DNA of 64,000 nucleotides, taken from CAZDKK01 sp964506245 (lineage in GTDB: Bacteria; Eisenbacteria; RBG-16-71-46; CAIMUX01; WJJG01). How positions within the stretch are numbered: position 1 is the first letter of the stretch; every line of letters starts with the position of its first letter. This document shows, in pieces, positions 1 to 8,820 of the stretch. The stretch is taken from assembly GCA_964506245.1 (NCBI GenBank), contig CAZDKK010000013.1, forward strand, positions 1-64,000, given 5' to 3'. The position numbers and the translations under genes were made by a program. The notes beneath the pieces are model-generated. The model was not told the origin of the DNA and did no database searches. It saw nothing but the letters and a program-made list of their open reading frames with translations.

Positions 1-125
1 GCGGCGAGCAGGGCCCGCGGATGGGGGGTGGGCGCAGCGGCCTGTGACGATGCTGCGACGGCATCGGGAACGCCATGATGATACCACGGCGCGGGGGGGC
101 ACGGCCGGAAGCTCGGCGCTGGATC

Positions 126-2777
126 TCAGGCCCTTCTCGGGCCGCGCGGCCGCGACTCCGGCTTCGCCGCCAGGGGATCCGCGGGCCAGGCGTGCTTCGG
201 GTACCGTCGCCCCAGCTCGCCCCGCAGCTTGGGGTAGACGTTGCTCCAGAAGCTCGCCAGGTCGCTGGTCACTTGAACCGGCCTCTGGTTGGGCGCGAGC
301 AGCTCGAGAACGACCGGTACCTCTCCCCGGCCGACGCGCGGCGTCTCGCGACAGCCGAAGAACTCCTGGAGCCGCGCTGCCAGAAGCGGCGGCTCACCCG
401 TGCGATACGTCAGCCGCGCTGCCCGCCCACTCGGCAGGACGATGCGCGCAGGCGCGTACGCTTCGAGCAGGCGTTGCGTCCCCCACGGCAGCAGGCTGCG
501 CAGCGATTCGAGGAGCGGCGCCTTGCGCAGCTCGCCGAGGCTCCGGCGGCCATCGCAGAGTGGACGCAGAGCCGCCAGGAGGAGCGGGTCCGCCTCCTGT
601 CCCCCCGGCGCGGGCAGGTTCAACTCCGGCCTGCGCTCCCCGAGCCAGCGGACGCGCGCGAGGAGGTCCTCGAGATCCCGGGTCATCTCGATGGCGCGGT
701 GCGGCGCGGCGACCGCCGCGTCGAACAGAGCACGGGCAGCGAGCGCGGGATCAGGCGCGCCGGTCTCCTTCTCCTCCAGGGCCAGATCGCGGAAGAACGT
801 CACCCGACGGCCCACAACCCGCTCGGCGCCTTCGTCGAAACGCACCTCTTCCGCCACCCGCACGAGATGCGGGAAGAGCTCCGAGAGCCACTGCCCTTTC
901 ACGGCACTCGCCAGGCGCACCCGGACGTAACGGCCGCGTTCATCGTTCTCGGGCGCGGCATTGAGGGCGACGTAGAACGCTTCGTCCGTCACCGCCGAGG
1001 ATGGGTCCAAACGCGTCCCCATGGCTCCGACCATCAGACCCTCGCAAGGGCCCCGGGATCGAACCACGCGATCGGGGTAGCCAGTCGCGATGGATCTGAG
1101 CAGCCGCTGTTCGAGCTGGCCGGACCAGGGCATGGGAGCAGGCTCGCTCGCGTCCCGGTGCCCGCGCCCGGACGGGATCTCCGCGCCCGGACCCGCGCCA
1201 CGCCCCGCACCCAGCCGCGCCAGATGCGCTGCAACCATTGCGCAACGGCGGGCCACGCGCACGTCGACGCTCAGCGACGCGAGGGCCACAGGATCGAAAC
1301 GAGCGCGCCGGGCGGCATCCCACAGCTCGGCAAGAAGGAGCAGGTCGGACGAGGCGCGCGTCTCCGCGCGCGGCAGGTTGGAGCGCGGTTCTGGGCCGAG
1401 CGTCCCGGCGCGGCTTCGCAGGTCGCGCTCCGAGAGCAGCGCCGCCAGCAGCGTCGCCTCCGCGAAACAGCCCAAGCCCTGCGCCTCCACCAACAGACGG
1501 ACCGGCCGCGGGTGCAATGGGAAGGCCAGCATCTTCCGGCCGATCGCGGTCAGGCGCGGTGGCTCGCCCTCAGCCGCCCCGAGATCATGGAGGAGTTGTA
1601 CGGCGCGCTCGAGCTGCTTGGCGCGTGGGGGCGTCAGCCACTCGAACTCCCCCGGATCCCGCACTCCCCAGGCGAGGATCTGCAGCAGCGCCTCGCTGAG
1701 ATCGATCCGGCGGATCTCGGGCTCATCTTCCTCAACCATCCCGGCGAAGTCGTCGGCGGTGTACAAGCGAATGACCCGTCCGGGCCCGAGCCGGCCGGCC
1801 CGCCCGGCCCGCTGGATCGCCGATGACCGGCTGACGCGCTCGGTGTGCAACCGGTTCATGCCACGGTGCGGATCGTAGCGGGAGACGCGCGCCAGGCCGG
1901 AGTCGATCACCGCCTCGATCCCCTCGACGGTGATCGAGGCCTCGGCCACGTTGGTCGCGACCACCACGCGCTGGCGGCGGCCTGCCTGCACGGCGGCCTG
2001 CTGCACCGCGACCGGAAGGTCCCCGTGCAGCGGCAGCACGTCCAGGCCATGGCGCTCGGCCAGGGGCGCGATGGCCGCCATCGTGCGGCGGATCTCTGCG
2101 GCGCCCGGCATGAAGATGAGGACACTGCCCCGGAGGTCCTCGTCCAGGAGGCGCGCGAGGGCGGCGGCAGCCCGCTGCGCCATGGGCTCGTCGGTCCGGC
2201 GAAGGGCGTGCTCGATCTCGAGCGGGTGCACGCGCCCCTCGGCCGCCAGGATGGGGCACTCTCCCAGGTAGGCCGCAATGGGTCCGGGATCGAGGGTGGC
2301 CGACATCACGAGCAACCGCAGCTCGGGCCGGATCGTCCGCTGGACCTCGCGCACCAGGGCCAGCGAGAGGTCCGCGTCGATGCTTCGTTCGTGGAACTCG
2401 TCGAAGACGACCGCGGCCACGCCGCGCAGCTCCGGATCGCGCTGGAGGCGGCGGACGAGCACCCCCTCGGTCACGAAGCAGAGCCGCGTGGCGCGCGAGA
2501 CTGCCTGGTCGAAGCGCACGCGGAAGCCGACCTCCTGGCCGAGACGACCGCCGCGTTCCGCGGCCACGCGCAGGGCTGCCATCCGCGCGGCGATCCGGCG
2601 CGGCTCGAGGACGAGAATCTCCTGAAATGCGGGCGCGAAGCCGTGGTCGAGCAAGGCCGCAGGCAGGCGCGTCGTCTTGCCCGCGCCGGGCGGCGCCTTC
2701 ACCACCAGGCACGGCTGCTTCCGCAGCAACCGCACCGTCGAGGGGACCTGTTCGTCGATGGGCAGAGGCTGGAGCAT
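126..2777 (-). CDS. hrpB: ATP-dependent RNA helicase HrpB
   Basis: DEAH-family helicase of the HrpB type, 883 residues, close to the family's usual length of about 820-850. Visible motifs are Walker A (APPGAGKTT, residues 28-36), motif II as DEFHER (126-131; HrpB proteins commonly carry this DEFH form), SAT (159-161), and the helicase C-terminal block with ATNVAEASIT and QRAGRAGR. A long C-terminal region ends in the HrpB-specific segment with VTSDLASFWSNVYP. ATG at 2777 is preferred over a TTG two codons upstream. HrpB is a dispensable helicase whose cellular substrate is poorly known. It is transcribed leftward, divergent from the secreted-protein genes at 3.0 kb. Family assignment is secure. 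Confidence 0.95.
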   Translation of the reverse strand: MLQPLPIDEQVPSTVRLLRKQPCLVVKAPPGAGKTTRLPAALLDHGFAPAFQEILVLEPRRIAARMAALRVAAERGGRLGQEVGFRVRFDQAVSRATRLCFVTEGVLVRRLQRDPELRGVAAVVFDEFHERSIDADLSLALVREVQRTIRPELRLLVMSATLDPGPIAAYLGECPILAAEGRVHPLEIEHALRRTDEPMAQRAAAALARLLDEDLRGSVLIFMPGAAEIRRTMAAIAPLAERHGLDVLPLHGDLPVAVQQAAVQAGRRQRVVVATNVAEASITVEGIEAVIDSGLARVSRYDPHRGMNRLHTERVSRSSAIQRAGRAGRLGPGRVIRLYTADDFAGMVEEDEPEIRRIDLSEALLQILAWGVRDPGEFEWLTPPRAKQLERAVQLLHDLGAAEGEPPRLTAIGRKMLAFPLHPRPVRLLVEAQGLGCFAEATLLAALLSERDLRSRAGTLGPEPRSNLPRAETRASSDLLLLAELWDAARRARFDPVALASLSVDVRVARRCAMVAAHLARLGAGRGAGPGAEIPSGRGHRDASEPAPMPWSGQLEQRLLRSIATGYPDRVVRSRGPCEGLMVGAMGTRLDPSSAVTDEAFYVALNAAPENDERGRYVRVRLASAVKGQWLSELFPHLVRVAEEVRFDEGAERVVGRRVTFFRDLALEEKETGAPDPALAARALFDAAVAAPHRAIEMTRDLEDLLARVRWLGERRPELNLPAPGGQEADPLLLAALRPLCDGRRSLGELRKAPLLESLRSLLPWGTQRLLEAYAPARIVLPSGRAARLTYRTGEPPLLAARLQEFFGCRETPRVGRGEVPVVLELLAPNQRPVQVTSDLASFWSNVYPKLRGELGRRYPKHAWPADPLAAKPESRPRGPRRA

Positions 2778-3015
2778 GGCCAACTCCGTTCGGGTTTTCC
2801 CATGGGGTTGATCAGACTATGACACCCGGCCTGAACGGACGAAAGCAGCCCGTGGTGCGAGGAGAAGGCCGACCCCGGGCAATGGGCATCACGGGCAAGG
2901 GACGCCCAGCAAGGTCCGCCCGAAGGTCCGCCCGGAGTTGCCCGCGATCCCCTTCCGACCTAGACTTGCAGTGGATGCTCGTTCTGTCTGCGAGCGACGA
3001 CCCGAGGGGGTGACC

Positions 3016-4089
3016 ATGAACGCGCGCGCGCGGATCGCGCTTCCGGTGGTTGCGGTGCTTCTCTGCGCCGCCATGGCGGGCGCGAATCCCATCCTCGACA
3101 GGGCGCTGATTGCGCACTACGCCCCGGAGATCACGTTCAGCACCGACCCTCCGGAGGGCGGCTGGGACCAGGCGTACTACGCAAGTCCGGTCACGAGCCC
3201 CGAAGATCTGCACCTGCGCATCGATGTCGCGGATTCGCTGGGGGTGGTCTGGTACCTCCTGGGCGCGTGGTACATCAGCACCGAGTTCTGCGGGGTCGAG
3301 TTCGGGCTCGGGTCCTACGAAGCCGCGGCCTTCGTGCCCGTCAGCGCGGGGCCGTGTTTTCCCGGCGCGGGCCTCGAGACCCCCGGCGAGGGTTGGCCTG
3401 GCCCCAACGCGGGTACCGCGCTGATGACCATCGACATCCCTTGGGAGGGAACGTGGGTTCCCCTCTACTACTTCGCGGGCTATGCCTACGCCGACCCGGG
3501 GCCGACGGTCATCCCCCTCGCGGACAACCCCAGCAGCGGCCGCATGCAGTTCCTCACCTGCGAGACGCCACCGGGCCAGTACCCAGTGGGGCCCGGGGGC
3601 TCCCTGGGCATCAACACCGACGGGGTGGCCTACCCGCCCACGCAGTTCAGGGCCTGCTGCCATGACGGCGAGTGCACGCTGGAGTCCGAGATCGGCTGCG
3701 AGATGGCCGGCGGCGTCTGGCTCGAGGACGAGACCGACTGCGACCCAGATCCCTGTTCGGTGGCGGCCTGCTGCGTGGATGAGGTCTGCACGCTGGTGAC
3801 GGAGCTCGCGTGCCTCGACATCGGCGGCCACTGGATGGCCTTGGAGATTGCGTGCGAGCCCGACAACCCCTGCGACAAGGGGGCCTGTTGCCTGGCCGCC
3901 GGATGCGCGTACGTCTGGGAGGACTCGTGCCACGCGTTGCATCCGGAGGTCACGGGCGAGTTCGTGCCGGGCGAGATCTGGCACCCATCGGGCACCTGCG
4001 ATCCGGGCACGATCTGGTGCTACCCGAGTTCGATCCGGGAAGCCTCGTGGGGAGCCATGAAGAGGCTGTACCTAGAACCCGGCAGGTAG
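3016..4089 (+). CDS. Secreted cysteine-module protein A (three CC modules, WG-K-LY tail)
   Basis: Exported protein of 357 residues with no function I can name. It starts at ATG 3016 behind a GAGGGGGTGACC ribosome site and opens with a clear signal peptide ending MAGANP. A roughly 190-residue N-terminal domain rich in Tyr, Trp, Gly and Pro is followed by three tandem cysteine modules. The first two fit CC-x4-C-(6-8)-C-x3-GG-x-W-(6-8)-C-x2-(N/D)PC; the third is degenerate. The extreme C-terminus reads SWGAMKRLYLEPGR. It is a paralogue of the next gene (same domains, about 100 bases almost identical) and of the gene at 45985-46779. An extracellular or cell-surface location is inferred from the signal peptide and the many cysteines. 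Confidence 0.85.
   Translation: MNARARIALPVVAVLLCAAMAGANPILDRALIAHYAPEITFSTDPPEGGWDQAYYASPVTSPEDLHLRIDVADSLGVVWYLLGAWYISTEFCGVEFGLGSYEAAAFVPVSAGPCFPGAGLETPGEGWPGPNAGTALMTIDIPWEGTWVPLYYFAGYAYADPGPTVIPLADNPSSGRMQFLTCETPPGQYPVGPGGSLGINTDGVAYPPTQFRACCHDGECTLESEIGCEMAGGVWLEDETDCDPDPCSVAACCVDEVCTLVTELACLDIGGHWMALEIACEPDNPCDKGACCLAAGCAYVWEDSCHALHPEVTGEFVPGEIWHPSGTCDPGTIWCYPSSIREASWGAMKRLYLEPGR
3910..4009 (+). repeat. Direct repeat copy 1 (gene-conversion tract)
   Basis: This 100-base stretch in the third cysteine module of protein A matches 5050-5149 in the neighbouring paralogue with only two mismatches that I can see. The flanking parts of the two genes differ much more. The tract covers the codons for YVWEDSCHALHPE and EFVPGEIWHPSG. 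Confidence 0.9.
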
Positions 4090-4269
4090 ATCTGGCGGCC
4101 CACACCGGGTCCATGAGACGGCCCTTGGGCGGTCAACGAGGTGCTGGCCCTGAGCAGGACGGGCTTCTCGCCCCTCACTCCTGCTCGGGGTTGCCGGCCG
4201 CCCTCTCTGCGCCTGGGCTCGTTCTGGATGCCGGTACCGCCCGTGAGCGACCACGCACGGAGGTGAGCA

Positions 4270-5223
4270 ATGGACGCGCGCGTGATGACCGTGCTCTCGA
4301 CGTCTGCAGTGTTCCTCCTCGCCACCCCGGCGGGGGCAAATCCCGTCCCCATCCAGGTCGGGACCATGGTCCCACACTATGCTGAGGAGATCGCCTTCAG
4401 CACCGATCCCCCCGAGGGGGGGTGGGCCCGAGCCTACGAAGCGAGCCCGGTCACTTCCCGCGACGACCTGAATCTGCGGATCGACGTCGTGGGCTCCCGC
4501 GGGGTGGTCTGGTACGTCCTGGCCGTCATATACGACAGCACAGAAGTGTGCGGGGTCGAGGTGGGGCTCGGGTCCTATGAAGCTGCGGCCTTCTTGCCCA
4601 TCACCGCCGAGCCGTGCTTTCCCGGTCAGGGCTTCGAGGTCGCAGGGGAGGGCTGGCCGGGCCCGATGACGGGTACCCTTCTGACCTCGGACCTCCCCTG
4701 GGCCGGGGTCTGGGTGCCCGTCTATGCCTTTGCCGGCTATGCCTACTCGGCCCCGGGGCCGACGGTCATTCCCCTCTCGCACCATCCTTCCACCGGCTAC
4801 GCCGGTTTCTTCACGTGCACCTCTCCACCGGTCGAGCACTACCTCACCGGGCTGGGCTCCCTGGGCATCAACGCGGATGGATCGGCCTCCACACCCATGG
4901 AGCACCGCGTGTGTTGCCACGACGACTTCTGCACGGTGGAAGCTCAGGTCGCCTGCCTGACAACAGGTGGTGTCTGGCGCGGGGAGCTAGGTGGGTGCGA
5001 ACTCAACCCCTGTGACAAGGGGGCGTGCTGCGTGCCCAATGGATGCGAGTACGTCTGGGAGGACTCGTGCCACGCGTTGCATCCGGAGATCACGGGCGAG
5101 TTCGTGCCGGGCGAGATCTGGCACCCATCGGGCAACTGCGATCCGGGCAGCCCGTGGTGCTACCCGAGTCCGACTCGGGAGTCGTCCTGGGGAACCCTCA
5201 AGCTGCTATATAGGGAGCCGTAG
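4270..5223 (+). CDS. Secreted cysteine-module protein B (two CC modules, WG-K-LY tail)
   Basis: Exported protein of 317 residues, tandem paralogue of the preceding gene and 180 bases downstream of it. ATG 4270 follows ACGGAGGTGAGCA, a good ribosome site, and begins a signal peptide ending TPAGANP. The N-terminal domain aligns with protein A throughout (STDPPEGGW, GLGSYEAAAF, GEGWPGP, PGPTVIPL, LGINADG). Only two cysteine modules follow: one standard and the same degenerate final module. The C-terminus is SSWGTLKLLYREP. The difference from protein A is the loss or gain of exactly one module, as expected of modular duplication. Function unknown; secretion is inferred from the signal peptide. 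Confidence 0.85.
   Translation: MDARVMTVLSTSAVFLLATPAGANPVPIQVGTMVPHYAEEIAFSTDPPEGGWARAYEASPVTSRDDLNLRIDVVGSRGVVWYVLAVIYDSTEVCGVEVGLGSYEAAAFLPITAEPCFPGQGFEVAGEGWPGPMTGTLLTSDLPWAGVWVPVYAFAGYAYSAPGPTVIPLSHHPSTGYAGFFTCTSPPVEHYLTGLGSLGINADGSASTPMEHRVCCHDDFCTVEAQVACLTTGGVWRGELGGCELNPCDKGACCVPNGCEYVWEDSCHALHPEITGEFVPGEIWHPSGNCDPGSPWCYPSPTRESSWGTLKLLYREP
5050..5149 (+). repeat. Direct repeat copy 2 (gene-conversion tract)
   Basis: Partner of the repeat at 3910-4009, 1140 bases downstream of it and in the same position of the paralogous gene. Two substitutions separate the copies, against far heavier divergence on both sides. Confidence 0.9.
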
Positions 5224-5243
5224 ACCGCCTTGCACAAACGAAT

Positions 5244-5281
5244 GCGGGAGGGCCGCGCATCGATGCGCGCGGGCCTCCCGC
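5244..5281. terminator. Bidirectional hairpin terminator between convergent genes
   Basis: GCGGGAGG at the left pairs with CCTCCCGC at the right, and an inner CCGCGCAT pairs with ATGCGCGCGG around a short loop, with a two-base bulge. It lies in the 84-base gap between the convergent genes for protein B and the C13-like peptidase. There is no T-run, as is common in GC-rich genomes. Confidence 0.6.
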
Positions 5282-5307
5282 CTCTCACCGTCCATGGGCC
5301 GGCGATT

Positions 5308-8178
5308 TTACCTCACCACCGTCACCTTCTGGACTAGCCGGGTCTCCCCCGAGACCATCCGGCAGTAGTAGCTCCCCGCGGCAACCGGCTGACCCGCCTG
5401 GTCCCGCCCGTCCCAGGTCGCCGCGTTCTCGCCGGCCGCGAAGGCGCCGTGAGCGAGCAGGCGCACCAACCGCCCGGAGGCGTCGACCACCGCCAGCGAG
5501 GCCTCGCCGGCGCGCGGCAGCGCGAAGCGCAGGACCGCGGCAGTTGTCCCGGCCGCCGAGCCGGAAAGCGCGATCGGGTTCGGCCGCGCGGCGAAGAGCA
5601 CCGGACGGATCACGCCCGCCGTCTCTCCGGCGGATGACGGCGCGGAGGTCGTGACCCGGACGTCATCGAGGTACCAGCCCTCCAGCACATCGGCGCCGTC
5701 GGAGCCAAACGACCAGCGCAGCTTGACGGAGCCGGCATAAGCACCGAGATCGACCGTGACCTCGCGCCAGTCGTGCGTGCCCGACCAGACGGGGGTCTCG
5801 GCCGTGAACGGGCCCGGCGTGCCGCCCGTGCGCACGCGATACGGGTAGCCGCCCTCGGGCGCGAGCCCCTGCCAGGTCGTTCCGCCGTCCGTGGAGATCT
5901 CCAGGAGGCCGCCGTCGTAGCAGTAGCCCGGATAGGCGCTGCTCACCTCAGCGTTCATCCAGTGCCAGAAGGTCAGGACGGATCCGGTCGGCAGGTCGAA
6001 GGCCGCGGTCTCGAGACAGGCATAGAGCAGGCTGCCGTACTGGGCCGACCCCGCGCCCCCGCACTTCCAGCTCGTCGTGCCCGCCACCGTGTGATTGCGG
6101 TAGGTCTCGAGGTGCCATTGATCGGTCCACGTCCCGCCCGGGCCGGCGTAATGGCTCCAGGAGGCGCCGCCCGCCTCCATCGCGTCGGCGAAGATCTGGC
6201 CGACCGAGAAGACGATTGGCACCATGCCCGCGTACCATCCCGCCCCGGACAGCTCGAGCCTCAGATAGTGCGTGTAGGTCGGCGGGCAGGCCTGCGCGAT
6301 GTCGACCGCGAAACCGCCCTCGGTCGTGCTCTGGCCCACGCCCAGCACACCCAGGGCATGGGACGTCGGATCGGGGACGAAGTACGCGCAGCCGGTCCCG
6401 AGCACCGCCGACAGGTCCGGGGTCGCCGCCCCGCCCGTGTTCTGGATGCCCAACGTCAGGATCACCTGTTCACCCGGATCGGGGATCCCGTTGCCGTTGC
6501 CCCCGATCTCGTCGTCGATCTCGGCGATGCTCACGAAGTACTGCGGTGCGCGAGCGGCCAGGGAGAGCGCCAGCGTGCCGGGCTCCTCGGTCAGCACGAG
6601 CGAGAAGCCGAGGTTCTCGAGATCGGGCACGTCGTGGGTGACGTGGAAGACGAAGGGCTGCGGATTGCTCACCGTCTCCCCCGAGGGGATGGCGCCGTAC
6701 TGGGTCGTGCCCACGACCAGGCCCACGTAGGGCGAGCTGGTCGCCAGCGTGCCGGTGACATCCAGCGCGTCTTCCTGCCCCATGTTGTGCAGCGCAATGG
6801 TCAGCTCGATCGTTTCGTTGTACTCGACGACCCCGTTCGCATTGCCGTGCGAGGCCCCGGTGTTGTCGTCATCGATGACCATCTGATCGATCGCGAGGTA
6901 GACGCCCTCGAGATTGCCGTAGAGGTTGGCCAGGGCGCCGAACTCGGGCGGGGTGCTGCTGTACTGCGGGTGCTCGCTGCAGATGTCGTGATCGCGCGCG
7001 TAGATGAAGGCCTCTTCCATCGAGACGAGGTTGTCGTTGTTCGTGTCCGCATCGACCGGGGCGCCGTAGGGATCCTCCCAGTTCACCGCCGAAATCCAGT
7101 CGTAGACGAACTCGTCGTAGATGAGCCCACTCATGGCGTAGGAGTACTCATCCCAGCGCGCGGCGGTGGCGATCACGCGGCCCTCGCCCTCCAGGTCGTC
7201 GATCATCCCACCGCTGAAGCACTGCTCGAAGCAGCACAGCACCGTCTCGCACGGCAGGGCGTCGACGAACGCGGCGAGCTGATCGTCGCGCATCTCTTCC
7301 CAGTTCCACAGGTTGAGGTAGCAGTCCCAGCCGCTCTCCTGACCGCCATGATCGGTGGTGAAGATGAAGAGCTGGTCCGAGCTGGTCAGAACGGTGTTCA
7401 ATTCGGCGAAGACCTGCGAGATGTATTGCATCGTGGCCGGGTACTGGATGTCGGGGTCGCCGTCGCCGTCCAGGTCGGCCGGCGAGTTCGTCCCATTGGA
7501 GCGATCCGGCGCCGGGTCGAGCCCGTCCGAGATGCAGACGTAGATGTTCTCATCCGGGTATTCGTAGTAGTTGGTCAGTGTCGTGTAGATGAACGCGCAG
7601 TCGTTCCAGTAGCGGATGTGGTTGTTCCCCGAATCCGCGCCGCCGCTGATGATGAAGGCGAACGCACGCCCGCGGTGATCGGGCACGGGGTGCTGCCGCG
7701 CACGCATCGCCTCCCTGAAGTCGGCCAGCGCCTTCTCGGACTTGCCGGGCAGCGGATTGTCGCGTCCGGCGGTCAGCTCCTCCATCGCCGTCTGGGTCCT
7801 GGGCGGGACCGTCGCCTCGTAGCGCGACAGCGCGCCGGTGGTCGCATCGACGAAGATGTAGACGCACGGGTGTTCCCAGTTCGCCATCGGCACGAGGTCG
7901 ACGAACAAGAACCACCCGGCACCCGGCGCGGTGAAGATCTCCCGCTTCCACGATGCGACCGTCGCGCCCGCCTCGAGCGGCTGCGGCTGGACGAAGAGCC
8001 GCACACCCTCCGTGCTGCCCTGGAGCACCGTCTCGGTCACGATCGCCACGGCGTCCGCTCGCGAAACCCCGGCGGCCGACGCCTCGGCGACCCCCAGGAG
8101 GACGGCCGCGGTCAGAAGACACAGGGCCGCGAAGCGCCTGTGTCCCGAGCGTTCCTGAAGCCTGCTGTGAGAATCCAT
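5308..8178 (-). CDS. Secreted caspase-fold cysteine peptidase (C13/legumain-gingipain-like) with sorting domain
   Basis: Large exported protein of 956 residues. ATG 8178 follows GGGAGAGGGGGCATCC, and the signal peptide runs to about ASAAG (residue 37). A propeptide-like region precedes a clan CD peptidase domain with FIISGG (176-181), the likely catalytic His in TTDHGG (His277) and the likely nucleophile in EQCFSGG (Cys320). An acidic stretch DLDGDGDPD may bind calcium. Then come two CARDB/NEW3-like beta domains and a MAM-like jelly-roll ending YLDDVRV. The last 70 residues form a FlgD-like/type-A sorting domain (VDASGRLVRLL, WDGRDQAGQPVAAGSYYCRM). It probably acts outside the cell. Peptidase assignment rests on the His/Cys motifs; specificity cannot be read from the sequence. 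Confidence 0.8.
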   Translation of the reverse strand: MDSHSRLQERSGHRRFAALCLLTAAVLLGVAEASAAGVSRADAVAIVTETVLQGSTEGVRLFVQPQPLEAGATVASWKREIFTAPGAGWFLFVDLVPMANWEHPCVYIFVDATTGALSRYEATVPPRTQTAMEELTAGRDNPLPGKSEKALADFREAMRARQHPVPDHRGRAFAFIISGGADSGNNHIRYWNDCAFIYTTLTNYYEYPDENIYVCISDGLDPAPDRSNGTNSPADLDGDGDPDIQYPATMQYISQVFAELNTVLTSSDQLFIFTTDHGGQESGWDCYLNLWNWEEMRDDQLAAFVDALPCETVLCCFEQCFSGGMIDDLEGEGRVIATAARWDEYSYAMSGLIYDEFVYDWISAVNWEDPYGAPVDADTNNDNLVSMEEAFIYARDHDICSEHPQYSSTPPEFGALANLYGNLEGVYLAIDQMVIDDDNTGASHGNANGVVEYNETIELTIALHNMGQEDALDVTGTLATSSPYVGLVVGTTQYGAIPSGETVSNPQPFVFHVTHDVPDLENLGFSLVLTEEPGTLALSLAARAPQYFVSIAEIDDEIGGNGNGIPDPGEQVILTLGIQNTGGAATPDLSAVLGTGCAYFVPDPTSHALGVLGVGQSTTEGGFAVDIAQACPPTYTHYLRLELSGAGWYAGMVPIVFSVGQIFADAMEAGGASWSHYAGPGGTWTDQWHLETYRNHTVAGTTSWKCGGAGSAQYGSLLYACLETAAFDLPTGSVLTFWHWMNAEVSSAYPGYCYDGGLLEISTDGGTTWQGLAPEGGYPYRVRTGGTPGPFTAETPVWSGTHDWREVTVDLGAYAGSVKLRWSFGSDGADVLEGWYLDDVRVTTSAPSSAGETAGVIRPVLFAARPNPIALSGSAAGTTAAVLRFALPRAGEASLAVVDASGRLVRLLAHGAFAAGENAATWDGRDQAGQPVAAGSYYCRMVSGETRLVQKVTVVR

Positions 8179-8449
8179 GGATGCCCCCTCTCCCTTGCCA
8201 AGAATCCTGCGGGACGCGCTCACGCCCGCGCGACGCCCCGATCCGCCGCGCGGTCGCGCCGGTACCCGGTTTGCGCCAATGATCAGTATACCATTCCCCT
8301 GCAACCCCTCGGCGTTCGATGGGGACAGACGCACGGAGGGGCGGGGTGATTCCGCTGGTGAGGATGCGCGCGGGCCAGCAGGGGTGCGGACGCGCCCGCG
8401 TGCCGTTCGAGAACAGCGTCACCGAGGGTCCGCGCCCCGGCTGCTTGCC

Positions 8450-8563
8450 CTACTTGGTGGCTCTCTTCGGCTGCTTGTCCTGCTTCTCCTTGGCCGCCTG
8501 CTCTTGCTTCTTGGATTTCTGCTTCTGACCCTTTTCCTTGTCCTTCTTGCCCTTGTCGCCCAT
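8450..8563 (-). CDS. Lysine-rich 37-residue small protein
   Basis: A very short gene with an excellent ribosome site (AAAGGGAGGTCCGAG before ATG 8563). The product is 37 residues, starts MGDKGKKDKEKGQKQKSKKQ and consists almost entirely of Lys, Gln, Glu and Ala, ending PKRATK. Codons are strongly lysine-biased (AAG), unlike the Arg/Ala bias of random reading frames in this GC-rich DNA, which supports real coding. From memory, similar short MGDKGKKDK proteins occur in many bacterial phyla without known function. The high charge suggests nucleic-acid or ribosome binding, which is inference. The surrounding gaps (8179-8449 and 8564-8820) show no other gene. Confidence 0.75.
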   Translation of the reverse strand: MGDKGKKDKEKGQKQKSKKQEQAAKEKQDKQPKRATK

Positions 8564-8820
8564 CTCGGACCTCCCTTTCGATCGTCTCTGAGCACGGCCA
8601 TGGCGGCGGTGCTGCTTGCCCTTCCTTGCTAGCCTTCCGGATGGATCTTGTCTCCACGGGTGGGTGCGGGTCAACAGCCCGCGCGCGACAGCCTGCACCC
8701 GGGGGCCGGGGCGGATCGCGAGCGCGAGGCGGGGGAGCCACGGCGGCTGGAGGGGCAGCCGGGGATCTGGTATGGTCGTCAACCCGGCGATAGGAAAACC
8801 GGACAGAGAGGAGCCTGCCC

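Noticed and set aside
1..125. Gene start at the left edge
   Set aside because: A short minus-strand frame from position 76 exists, but it has no ribosome site and no recognisable protein.
75..1826. Long plus-strand open frame opposite hrpB
   Set aside because: It is an antisense shadow of a secure helicase; the translation is Arg/Pro/Gln-rich with no domain.
5773..8349. 858-codon plus-strand open frame opposite the C13-like peptidase
   Set aside because: Antisense shadow favoured by GC-rich third positions; no ribosome site or recognisable domain.
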